The notes under the pieces were generated by a model. That model made no database searches. It was not told the origin of the DNA and worked only from the letters and a program-made list of their open reading frames with translations. A DNA stretch of 22,677 bases, from the NCBI GenBank assembly GCA_903835275.1, contig CAILMK010000118.1:1-22677 (forward strand), read 5' to 3'. The position numbers and the translations under genes are program-made. Positions 15,236 through 22,125 of the stretch are shown here, in pieces (position 1 is the first letter of the stretch; each line of letters starts with the position of its first letter). The DNA comes from an uncultured bacterium (GTDB lineage: Bacteria; Bacteroidota; Bacteroidia; CAILMK01).

Positions 15236-15265
15236 CAAAGATACCTTGGATATAACACCAATAAA
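15236..15265 (-). promoter_or_regulatory. Promoter of small RNA copy 1
   Basis: The minus strand reads TATCTTTG at 15243-15236, a perfect -7 box, and has TTT within a CTTTTAT block 19 bases upstream at the -33 place. Both blocks are kept in copy 2 while the spacer is not. Confidence 0.65.
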
Positions 15266-15277
15266 AGATGAAAATTA

Positions 15278-15298
15278 CAAAAATCTTACGCTTTCAAA
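15278..15298 (-). promoter_or_regulatory. Conserved box upstream of small RNA copy 1
   Basis: On the plus strand CAAAAATCTTACG, one variable base, then TTTCAAA. The same box occurs at 15576-15596, in each case beginning 35 bases beyond the end of the -7 box. It would sit at about -46 to -66 of the RNA. An activator site or an UP-like element would explain it. Confidence 0.5.
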
Positions 15299-15369
15299 TC
15301 TAAGATTTTGATCATGTGTTTATAATAACTTAACACATATTGCGCAAATCAAAGCATTGATGTTCAATA

Positions 15370-15411
15370 AAAACGAGCGTTAAAACCTCAATTCAAAAAC
15401 CATCTCGTTTT
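15370..15411. other. Inverted repeat between the two small RNA copies
   Basis: AAAACGAG (15370-15377) is inverted against CTCGTTTT (15404-15411) with a 26-base loop. It lies in unique sequence between the two repeated units, just downstream of the copy 2 terminator. Significance unclear. Confidence 0.3.
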
Positions 15412-15438
15412 CAGGAAAAGTTACATCCCCTAAAACGG

Positions 15439-15467
15439 AAAAAGGGCGAAACTAATAGTTTCACCCT
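15439..15467 (-). terminator. Intrinsic terminator of small RNA copy 2
   Basis: AGGGCGAAACT (15443-15453) faces AGTTTCACCCT (15457-15467) around AAT, with one mismatch, and five T follow on the minus strand. The loop is shorter than in copy 1 because an extra pair forms, as expected if the stem is under selection. Confidence 0.75.
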
Positions 15468-15530
15468 CTTCCATTGCCAAAATATCAAAACTACAACTGC
15501 CTATGAAAAATCTTTAATTTCTACTTAACA
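15439..15530 (-). ncRNA. Putative small RNA, copy 2
   Basis: Second copy of the putative small RNA, about 92 nucleotides, same strand and same layout: -7 box, variable 5' part, 54-base invariant core (15511 to 15458 in the RNA direction), terminator hairpin, five T. The offset between copies is 297 bases through the RNA body and 298 through the promoter and upstream box, so only one indel separates the units. The invariant core contains unpaired-looking runs such as TTTTTCATAGGCAGTTG, a candidate contact region. The neighbours are the response regulator operon downstream and a divergent GNAT gene upstream. Confidence 0.65.
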
Positions 15531-15533
15531 ACT

Positions 15534-15563
15534 CAAAGATACCACCTCTTATTACATTATAAA
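15534..15563 (-). promoter_or_regulatory. Promoter of small RNA copy 2
   Basis: The minus strand reads TATCTTTG at 15541-15534 with the CTTTTAT block 19 bases upstream, as in copy 1. The 19 bases between are unlike copy 1, which is the pattern expected of a working promoter. Confidence 0.65.
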
Positions 15564-15575
15564 AGGAGGAAAATT

Positions 15576-15596
15576 CAAAAATCTTACGGTTTCAAA
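15576..15596 (-). promoter_or_regulatory. Conserved box upstream of small RNA copy 2
   Basis: Same 21-base box as at 15278-15298, with a single difference at its variable base, and at the identical distance from the -7 box. Confidence 0.5.
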
Positions 15597-15678
15597 ATTA
15601 TCAATCACAAATTAAAAGTTTTTGAGGTAACTTCATCGCTCGAAAATTTATACAAATTTTGAATGTAACTTACTGAAT

Positions 15679-16101
15679 ATGATAAACATTGAAAGAATAA
15701 CAAGCCCTGAAGGAATGGAATGGGCCTTTGAGATCAGGAAAAAGGTATTTGTTGAAGAACAAAAAGTAGATCCTTCCGAAGAGTATGATGAATTTGAGAT
15801 CAGCTCCCATCATTACCTTGCTATGGAAGGAAACCATCCTGTTGGCACTTGCCGCTGGAGGATCACAGATAAGGGAGTTAAACTAGAACGCTTCGCAGTA
15901 TTGGAGGGTGCACGGAATGACGGAGTGGGAAGGCATTTGGTGGAAGTATGCCTGGAGGATGTCCCAAGGGATAAAGGCCCTATTTACCTGCATGCGCAGG
16001 TGCAAGTCATTCCTTTTTATGAAAAATGTGGCTTCGTAGCTGAAGGCGATGAATTTATTGAAGCGGACATACGTCACAGAAAGATGGTATACGTCGGATA
16101 A
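15679..16101 (+). CDS. GNAT family N-acetyltransferase (YjcF/ElaA-like)
   Basis: This 140-residue protein is a member of the GCN5-related acetyltransferases, which move an acetyl group from acetyl-CoA to an amine. The N-terminal pattern EIRKKVFVEEQKVDPSEEYD, then HHYLA and GTCRWRI, is typical of the YjcF/ElaA-like branch. LERFAVLEGARNDGVGRHLV contains the acetyl-CoA pyrophosphate loop (RNDGVG). AQVQVIPFYEKCGFVAEGDE and the closing HRKMVYV complete the fold. The length is normal for a single-domain GNAT. The acceptor is unknown. It stands alone, divergent from the small-RNA units, with only a weak -7 candidate (AAATTTTG, 15654-15661) upstream. The sequence just after it, with two echoes of AATTTGCT (16101-16125), is a low-complexity junction. 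Confidence 0.93.
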   Translation: MINIERITSPEGMEWAFEIRKKVFVEEQKVDPSEEYDEFEISSHHYLAMEGNHPVGTCRWRITDKGVKLERFAVLEGARNDGVGRHLVEVCLEDVPRDKGPIYLHAQVQVIPFYEKCGFVAEGDEFIEADIRHRKMVYVG

Positions 16102-16141
16102 TTTGCTGATGAGGTAATTTGCTAATGGGATAAATCCATTT

Positions 16142-16276
16142 TGTCATTCAGTAGGAAACTTGCCCGCAATACAGATAAACTGAATAAGAAAACCAAACTT
16201 TCCTTGGAGATAATTTCGATGAATTTCCTATCTCCCAACTCGTCAAAAATACCGGCAAGGTTCCTCCTGAATGACA
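16142..16276. mobile_element. MITE-like element with 23-bp inverted ends
   Basis: The left end (16142-16164, starting TGTCATTCAG) and the inverted right end (16254-16276, ending CTGAATGACA) match at 21 of 23 bases and enclose a 135-base unit. The inside has no convincing gene. Both flanks contain CATTT near the ends, but I cannot show a clean target duplication. A lone copy of the left end lies at 13120-13142. The element sits 49 bases downstream of the menD stop and could also fold as a long hairpin in the menD transcript. A REP-type inverted pair is the alternative to a transposon-derived MITE. Confidence 0.5.
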
Positions 16277-16325
16277 GTTCATTTTTGCACAAATTTCCTT
16301 CCGTATTGTATTCTGTCTCCTTGTG

Positions 16326-17999
16326 CTACACCTGCATTTCTTTCTTCACATCACCGAGGCTTATTCCGTTTTTGAATTTTAATTCAAGGATGGAAGGCAT
16401 CTTGCGTGATTTGAAGAATGATGGTAAAGCACTGCCAAGCTGTTTATCATTTTCAGCAGTAAAATATTCCATTCCGTGATGCGCTGCGATGTGCTCAAAA
16501 CTGAGTGGTTGTTCTGTCACAAAATATTCATTCAGTTCTGCCTGCACGGATGCGCCGGGCAGAGATTCAAAGATCCTTCCGCCAAAATTATTCAGTATAA
16601 TGATCTTCAAATTTCCTTTCAGATATTTATTCCAGAGTCCGTTGCTATCGTACATAAAACTCTGGTCGCCGATAATGAGAAGATGCGTTCGTTCATCCAC
16701 CATGGATTGTCCTGCGGCAGAACTTACCGATCCGTCAATGCCACTGGTGCCTCGGTTGGAATATACTTCGGATATATGTTCAAGGCCCGGGAACGCCGTT
16801 ACATGACGTATCGCAAGGCTGTTTCCCACATGGAGTATACTTCTGGATGGTGCATCCTTCAAAATTTTCCATACTGAACTTGACTCTGAATAAGCAAACT
16901 TTTTAAAACCAATTTCCACTGATTTCATATATGAAGCTTCAGTATCCTGCCAGAGTTCATAATATTTTTTATTAAATACGACTCCGCTTGCTGCAAGTGC
17001 TGAAATAAACCTTGCGGGCGGCATCTTAATTACCTGCGTTAGATGCTGAAATGTATCCGGTGCCGGTAATCCCTCGCCCACATGCCAGTGTTCCTGTATC
17101 TGGTTTTTGCGAAGGAACGTTTTAAGATGTTTGGAAACCACAGGTCCGCCGAAACTAATAACCAGTTCAGGTGCCAGTTTATTCAGCAATGAATTATTCC
17201 CGGAGGAACAAAGCATATCCGAGTACAATATCACATTAGAAACCGGATGCAGATTGGAGGTAATATCCACTAAAACGTTCGCATTCTGCAAACCCTCCAG
17301 GGCGGATACAAGCTTAGAATCCGTTTTCATCATTCCTGCTACAAAAAGAACTTTTTTATAGTGCCTGAGCTTTTCTAAAAGATCCGCACCAAGCGTATTT
17401 GCAAAAGCGGGAATCTGACTCTTTATAATTTGCGGGGAAGAAACATTCTTCAGGGCATTGAGCATATACAAGGGCTCCCTGAGCGGAATATTGATGTGCA
17501 CGGGTCCATGCCTGCCATCGGTGGCGATCACCAAGGCTTCATTCATCTGCCGATGCGCCTGCCATACAGATTCAGGAGCTGAATAATCCACAGGAAAATT
17601 ATAGGCCGCCTTCACATGGTTTCCGTAAATATCCGTCTGGAATATACTCTGGTTATCGGCCTGCGCAATCCATTCCTGCGGACGGTCAGCTGTAAGAACG
17701 ATCAATGGTATCTCGCAAAAAAATGCCTCAGCAACCGCAGGAGCATAATTCAATGCCGCCGTTCCCGAAGTGCATATCAATACCACCGGGCTTTGCGTTT
17801 GCCTCGCTATTCCAAGGGCGGTATATGCGGCGGACCTTTCATCAGCGATAACGAAATGCGTTATTTCACTATTCCTCATAAATGAAAGTGCCACGGGTGC
17901 GCTGCGACTTCCCGGGGAAAGTACCGCGTATTTTACGTCATGCGCGACGCAAATTTCGCTTATTTGAGAAAGTGTGGTATAGGTAGTTTCAATAGTCAT
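16326..17999 (-). CDS. menD: 2-succinyl-5-enolpyruvyl-6-hydroxy-3-cyclohexene-1-carboxylate synthase (MenD)
   Basis: MenD uses thiamine diphosphate to join isochorismate and 2-oxoglutarate (losing CO2) to give SEPHCHC in menaquinone synthesis. The 557-residue length is normal. The N-terminal pyrimidine-binding domain has AVLSPGSRSAPVALSF and the catalytic glutamate E54 in VIADERSAAY, followed by VVLICTSGTAALNYAPAVAE and IVLTADRPQEW. The C-terminal cofactor domain has NRGTSGIDGSVSSAAGQS, then LLIIGDQSFMYDSNGLW and IIILNNFGGRIFESLPG. The start MTIETTYTTLSQI lies right where the first domain begins. The preceding gene on this strand is menF, with 113 bases between, so the two form a pathway pair. 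The other men genes are not in this window. Confidence 0.97.
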   Translation of the reverse strand: MTIETTYTTLSQISEICVAHDVKYAVLSPGSRSAPVALSFMRNSEITHFVIADERSAAYTALGIARQTQSPVVLICTSGTAALNYAPAVAEAFFCEIPLIVLTADRPQEWIAQADNQSIFQTDIYGNHVKAAYNFPVDYSAPESVWQAHRQMNEALVIATDGRHGPVHINIPLREPLYMLNALKNVSSPQIIKSQIPAFANTLGADLLEKLRHYKKVLFVAGMMKTDSKLVSALEGLQNANVLVDITSNLHPVSNVILYSDMLCSSGNNSLLNKLAPELVISFGGPVVSKHLKTFLRKNQIQEHWHVGEGLPAPDTFQHLTQVIKMPPARFISALAASGVVFNKKYYELWQDTEASYMKSVEIGFKKFAYSESSSVWKILKDAPSRSILHVGNSLAIRHVTAFPGLEHISEVYSNRGTSGIDGSVSSAAGQSMVDERTHLLIIGDQSFMYDSNGLWNKYLKGNLKIIILNNFGGRIFESLPGASVQAELNEYFVTEQPLSFEHIAAHHGMEYFTAENDKQLGSALPSFFKSRKMPSILELKFKNGISLGDVKKEMQV

Positions 18000-18086
18000 T
18001 GTTTCTGAATGGTTTCAGTGCGAATTTAGATAGAAACAAGTCGTTTGATGGAAAAAAGGGAGAAAAATTTATTGCTAATTGCCTTT

Positions 18087-18118
18087 TTGTAGAGACGTAG
18101 CATGCTACGTCTCTACAA
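18087..18118. repeat. 32-bp perfect palindrome overlapping the menF stop
   Basis: The half-site TTGTAGAGACGTAGCA is followed by its exact reverse complement. The core GTAGAGACG..CGTCTCTAC is a pattern I remember as a dispersed repeat in Bacteroidota and cyanobacteria. It covers the last leucine codon and stop codon of menF (18113-18115) and most of what would be the end of its transcript. It could act as a terminator or processing hairpin within the menF-menD transcript. Confidence 0.8.
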
Positions 18119-19123
18119 TTCAATATTTCCCAGTACGCGCTTCAGCGTTTCCATTTTATTCTCCGTTTCCTTCCATTCCCTCGCCGGATCGGAACCCTGA
18201 ACAATACCTGCTCCTGCATATAGGATGGCATGACTTCCGTTCAGCTCCATGCAGCGTAAATTCACAAACAGGTCCGTGGAGTTTTTCCTGATCCTGCCAA
18301 GAAAACCGGAGTATAATTTTCGGTCGTATTGCTCACTTTTGGAAATAAATTCAAATGCTTCCCTCACCGGTAAGCCACATACTGCAGGAGTGGGATGAAG
18401 TTCAAAGGCGATCTTTACGGGTGATATATTTTCCCAGCATTCCGCCTTGAAGTACGTAACAATATGTTCCATGTTTCCTGCCTGCCGCACCCCCTGGATG
18501 AGGGATACATTATCGCAGGATTTATCCAGGATCTCGCGGACATATTCCTTTACAAGTGATTGCTCATTGATTTCCTTTTCAGTAAAATTTCCCTCAGGAG
18601 AGTGATTCATCCGTGTCCCGGCAAGTGCCATGGTATGGATATTCTTACCTTCTGAATTTAATAATATCTCCGGGCTGGCACCCATCCATGTACCGAAAAC
18701 AGGAACAGTCAGCATATAGGTGAAGGCATCGGGATAACTGATGCTAAGGTCACGGAAAAATGATTCCGCCGCGAATGTTTCGGGAAGTTCCACCTGTTCA
18801 CAACGGGAAAGCACTACCTTTTCGAGCCTTCCGTTTTCAATGGCTTTCACTCCGGATTTAACGTACTCCATGTATTCACTGTGGCCTGAAAAATGATTAT
18901 TCAGCCTGTCGGCAATATGAAGTTCAAGATCATTGGATGGAATAAATTTATGAAGGGAAATGATTTCCTCTTTCTCATTAAGGATGATGTATCTCTCCTC
19001 TTCATTGCTGAAGGGAGCCACGATGAAACCTTCGTCCCCCGGGTCATATAACTTGAAATTGCCACTTAGGCGAATGATAGTGTCCTGTAAGGGAAGGCGA
19101 TATAAAACAGTTCCTTTCAACAT
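18113..19123 (-). CDS. menF: Isochorismate synthase (chorismate-binding enzyme)
   Basis: MenF turns chorismate into isochorismate, the first step of menaquinone synthesis. The 336-residue protein covers the chorismate-binding domain: GRLEKVVLSRCEQ with the general-base lysine position, TMALAGTRMNHSPEG, KEINEQSLVKEYVREIL, ELHPTPAVCGLPVREAFEFI, YSGFLGRI, and AILYAGAGIVQGSDPAREW near the end. It is shorter than E. coli MenF (about 430 residues), mainly in the N-terminal part. I chose the ATG at 19123; a TTG at 19132 would add three residues. EntC-type enzymes of siderophore synthesis catalyse the same reaction, but the adjacent menD makes the menaquinone role far more likely. Its stop codon lies inside a perfect palindrome. 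Confidence 0.93.
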   Translation of the reverse strand: MLKGTVLYRLPLQDTIIRLSGNFKLYDPGDEGFIVAPFSNEEERYIILNEKEEIISLHKFIPSNDLELHIADRLNNHFSGHSEYMEYVKSGVKAIENGRLEKVVLSRCEQVELPETFAAESFFRDLSISYPDAFTYMLTVPVFGTWMGASPEILLNSEGKNIHTMALAGTRMNHSPEGNFTEKEINEQSLVKEYVREILDKSCDNVSLIQGVRQAGNMEHIVTYFKAECWENISPVKIAFELHPTPAVCGLPVREAFEFISKSEQYDRKLYSGFLGRIRKNSTDLFVNLRCMELNGSHAILYAGAGIVQGSDPAREWKETENKMETLKRVLGNIEL

Positions 19124-19124
19124 T

Positions 19125-19156
19125 TTGGGCAAATTTCGGATTTTTTCTTATTTTCG
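19125..19156 (+). promoter_or_regulatory. Promoter of the OmpA-family gene
   Basis: TTG at 19125-19127, 21 bases, then TATTTTCG at 19149-19156 (one mismatch to TAnnTTTG). A minus-strand GAAATTTG (19137-19130) inside the same stretch may serve menF, so the two divergent promoters probably overlap. The leader before the ATG at 19206 is about 45 bases. Confidence 0.5.
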
Positions 19157-19205
19157 CACTCATATTGAGGTATCCATTTCATCCAAATTAAAAAATAGTA
19201 AAAAT

Positions 19206-21827
19206 ATGAAGCCTAAATTCAGACTCCTGTTCCTCCTACTGCTCCTTCTTTCGCCTATGGTGAAAGCTCAGGATATTATGGGATTCAATACCGGAAATTA
19301 TGCCGGTATTAGTGGTATCGATATAAATCCTGCAAGCATTGCCGACAGCCGCTACAAATTTGATTTTGGCGTAGGCACCGGTTTTACATTTACCAATAAT
19401 TACCTCGGTATAGGCAGTAAGGAGCTCTTTAACGGGAATGCCTTTTCAAGCGTAGCCCCGGGGGATAAGTCTGTTACTACGTATTCTGGCAGTGGTATGT
19501 CCGTAACTGAAACAGATGCTAATGGAAATTTTGTAAAGAATAAACTAATTCTCCAAAAGGATAATAGCAGCACAGACAAGATGATTTACCAGCAGGCGTA
19601 TGTACAGATGCCGTCCTTTATGGTGAGTCTTTCTAAAACGAGTTCCATTGCATTTACATGGAATATCAGGGAAATAATGAACATTGATAATGTAACTCCT
19701 AATCTTGCGGAAATTGCCTTTTACGGAAACGATCCCAAGAACAAGGCTGATATTTCCAATTTATATTGGAAAACCCAACTCAATAATGATAAACTGGCAG
19801 TAAATGCTATGGCATGGAATGAATTTGGCCTTGGCTTCGGACAGGTTCTTATAAACGAAGGAAGTAATTTCCTTAAAGTGGGTGCAAGGGTTAAAATGGA
19901 TTGGGGACTTGGTTCAGCTTATATTTACGGAAATGACCTGAATTATAAATGGGAGGATAAAACCCACCTTGATCTGTTGCAGGCTCAACTTGGATATGGC
20001 CACTCAGGCGGGCTTAATTTCGGTGGTGCCAACGGGCAGACATTTTCCGCAGCAAGTTTAACAAATATGATCACCCATCCGGGTTTTGTATTTGATCTGG
20101 GAGCAGTTTATGAATATCGCCCCGGTGATAAAAGCCAGTTTACATACAATATGGATGGGGAAACCGGTATACCAAGAAGAGACCTGAATAAATACAAATG
20201 GAAAATTGGCGCTTCGCTGGTTGATGTAGGAGTCGTTCCATTTACCAAGCAGGACCCTTCCAATGACTTTACTGCAGATGTGAAGAATCTCAACACCAGC
20301 GATATTAAGTTGGACAAAAGCTTATCCACCATTGCTGCAGTTGATAAATTGTTAAAAGATTCATTCGCGATAAAAAATACAGCCAAGACCTATAACATGG
20401 TTTTGCCCGCAGCATTGAGTTTCCAATTTGATTATCATGTTTACAAAGGTTTCTATGCAAACCTGACTACCTATACGCACCCAAGTTTCATTTACAAGAA
20501 TGAAGAGCATTTGCTGCATACACTCGATTATTATTCGGTAACCCCACGGTGGGAAAGCAAATGGTTCGGCGTATATATGCCGATATCTGTGATACAAACC
20601 GGTGAATTCATGTTTGGTACTACTCTACGCCTTGGTCCACTGATCATTGGAACGTCTGATATAAGCCCATGGCTGGGTAAACAATATATACATGGCGTAG
20701 ACCTGCACGTTGGTTTAAAGATACCGATCATGTGGGGCAAAGGCCCAAGCGACAAGGACCACGATGGTGTATCCGATAAAAAAGATAAATGTCCTAAAGA
20801 GCCGGGTACCTGGGAAAATCACGGTTGCCCTCCTAACAAGAAAGTAGAGGAAAAGAAAGCTCCGGTGGTATTGGATCGCGATAAGGACGGCGTACCTGAT
20901 AATCTGGATAGCTGCCCTGATGTACCGGGACTTGCAAAACTGCACGGCTGCCCTGACAGGGATCATGACGGTATTCCGGATTACAAGGATAAATGCCCGG
21001 ATGATAGCGGCCTTGCCATCTTTGGCGGTTGCCCTGATAAGGATGCGGATGGCGTGCCAGATAAGGACGACAAGTGTCCTTCCATACCTGGATCCAAATT
21101 GCACCACGGTTGCCCTGATACGGATGGTGACGGTGTATTTGATGACGAAGACCAGTGCCCTAAGGTAGCAGGTCCTGTATCAAATCATGGTTGCCCTGAA
21201 GTGGATACCGATCACGATGGTGTCCCTGATGCCATAGATAAATGTCCTGATGTGGCAGGTCCTAAGGAAAACAATGGTTGTCCTTGGGGTGACCGCGATA
21301 AGGATGGTGTCCTTGATAACGTAGATCAGTGTCCTGACGTTGCAGGTCCTGTAGAAAATCATGGTTGCCCTTGGGGTGACAAGGATGGAGATGGTGTACT
21401 TGATAATGTTGATCAGTGTCCTGAAACTCCGGGTCCTGCATCCAACCACGGTTGCCCTGTGGTAGAGAAGAAAGTACAACAAAAGCTTGATTCCGCTGTG
21501 ACAGGATTACAATTTGAAACAGGCAAGGATGTTATTAAACCTATATCCTATAAAGTACTTGATAAAGTGGCAGACATGTTGGCTAAGAATCCTACCTACC
21601 AACTTTCTCTGGCAGGACATACGGACAACGTAGGTAATGCTGCTGCTAACCTTGAACTGAGCCGTCAGCGTGCTGAAGCCGTGAAGAAATACGTAATGGA
21701 TAAAGGCATTCCTGACAACAGGATAGTGGTTACTTACTTTGGCGCTACCAAACCAATAGCTCCTAACACTACTGAAACCGGAAGAGCCATGAACCGCCGC
21801 GTAGCAATGAAGATCATCTTCAAGTAA
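19206..21827 (+). CDS. Outer-membrane protein with thrombospondin type-3 repeats and OmpA domain
   Basis: This is a large, 873-residue envelope protein. After a signal peptide (MKPKFRLLFLLLLLLSPMVK, then AQ), residues about 25-505 look like an outer-membrane barrel of the DUF5723-like kind (FNTGNYAGISGIDINPASIA, ending VDLHVGLKIPIMWG). Residues about 515-755 hold eight calcium-binding type-3 repeats of the form DxDxDGxxDxxDxCP...GCP, for example DKDGDGVLDNVDQCP. Residues about 765-873 are an OmpA domain that binds peptidoglycan (LQFETGKDVIKPISYKVLD, LAGHTDNVGNAAANLELSR, NRRVAMKIIFK). The protein should tie the outer membrane to the cell wall through a calcium-stiffened stalk. I chose the ATG at 19206; the open frame reaches further back but there it overlaps menF and has no signal peptide. 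It has its own promoter and terminator. Confidence 0.92.
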   Translation: MKPKFRLLFLLLLLLSPMVKAQDIMGFNTGNYAGISGIDINPASIADSRYKFDFGVGTGFTFTNNYLGIGSKELFNGNAFSSVAPGDKSVTTYSGSGMSVTETDANGNFVKNKLILQKDNSSTDKMIYQQAYVQMPSFMVSLSKTSSIAFTWNIREIMNIDNVTPNLAEIAFYGNDPKNKADISNLYWKTQLNNDKLAVNAMAWNEFGLGFGQVLINEGSNFLKVGARVKMDWGLGSAYIYGNDLNYKWEDKTHLDLLQAQLGYGHSGGLNFGGANGQTFSAASLTNMITHPGFVFDLGAVYEYRPGDKSQFTYNMDGETGIPRRDLNKYKWKIGASLVDVGVVPFTKQDPSNDFTADVKNLNTSDIKLDKSLSTIAAVDKLLKDSFAIKNTAKTYNMVLPAALSFQFDYHVYKGFYANLTTYTHPSFIYKNEEHLLHTLDYYSVTPRWESKWFGVYMPISVIQTGEFMFGTTLRLGPLIIGTSDISPWLGKQYIHGVDLHVGLKIPIMWGKGPSDKDHDGVSDKKDKCPKEPGTWENHGCPPNKKVEEKKAPVVLDRDKDGVPDNLDSCPDVPGLAKLHGCPDRDHDGIPDYKDKCPDDSGLAIFGGCPDKDADGVPDKDDKCPSIPGSKLHHGCPDTDGDGVFDDEDQCPKVAGPVSNHGCPEVDTDHDGVPDAIDKCPDVAGPKENNGCPWGDRDKDGVLDNVDQCPDVAGPVENHGCPWGDKDGDGVLDNVDQCPETPGPASNHGCPVVEKKVQQKLDSAVTGLQFETGKDVIKPISYKVLDKVADMLAKNPTYQLSLAGHTDNVGNAAANLELSRQRAEAVKKYVMDKGIPDNRIVVTYFGATKPIAPNTTETGRAMNRRVAMKIIFK

Positions 21828-21877
21828 GGAACGAAAGGCGAGTGACAGAAAACGATAATTAAATTCGTGATCATAAT

Positions 21878-21909
21878 AAAAGGGCTGCATGAAAATGCGG
21901 CCCTTTTTT
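21878..21909 (+). terminator. Intrinsic terminator of the OmpA-family gene
   Basis: AAAAGGGCTGCAT (21878-21890) pairs with ATGCGGCCCTTTT (21895-21907), with one G-T pair and the tetraloop GAAA, and ends in six T. It lies 50 bases after the stop. Confidence 0.88.
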
Positions 21910-21920
21910 GGTTTGCACCG

Positions 21921-21953
21921 AGACATGCCATTTCTTTAAGAAATGGCATGTCT
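21921..21953. repeat. 33-base inverted repeat
   Basis: AGACATGCCATTTCTT (21921-21936), one T, then the exact reverse complement AAGAAATGGCATGTCT (21938-21953). It begins 12 bases after the terminator. No T run follows, so it is a separate palindromic repeat rather than a second terminator. Confidence 0.75.
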
Positions 21954-22014
21954 GTCCTGCTCGCGACGGGAATAGCGGAAAGTTTTTATTTGACTATCCG
22001 CTTACAGGAACCAT

Positions 22015-22125
22015 AACCCCCTAACCCCCTGAAGGGGGAAGCACTTCGTGCATTTAGTGCTGATGGTAAAGTCCCCTTTAGGGCCGCGGCGGACGGTAAT
22101 GTAGGGGCGACCCTTGTGGTCGCTC
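22015..22125. repeat. Patchwork of short palindromic repeats
   Basis: This occupies the rest of the 355-base gap after the OmpA gene. It includes CCCCCT-GA-AGGGGG (22025-22038), the inverted relative of the element at 13-47; GCAC-TTC-GTGC (22041-22051); TCCCCTTTAGGG (22072-22083); the GCCGCGGC core (22083-22090); and GCGACC (22107-22112) paired with GGTCGC (22118-22123) in the segment GTAGGGGCGACCC. I see no gene between 21828 and 22182. Confidence 0.6.

Noticed and set aside
15133..15596. Two-unit repeat considered as a CRISPR remnant.
   Set aside because: Units are about 165 bases with internal promoters and terminators, only two copies, and no cas genes nearby.
16141..16479. A plus-strand frame starting in the inverted-repeat element and running into the end of menD.
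   Set aside because: Its second half is antisense to menD, which has full family motifs, and its first half is the repeat itself.
18960..19205. An N-terminal extension of the OmpA-family protein in the same frame.
   Set aside because: It overlaps menF and the promoter; the signal peptide begins at 19206.
20715..21482. Long open frames on the minus strand opposite the calcium repeats (20715-21107 and 21180-21482).
   Set aside because: They mirror the repetitive DxDxDG codons of the real gene; low-complexity arginine/threonine/isoleucine products without start signals.
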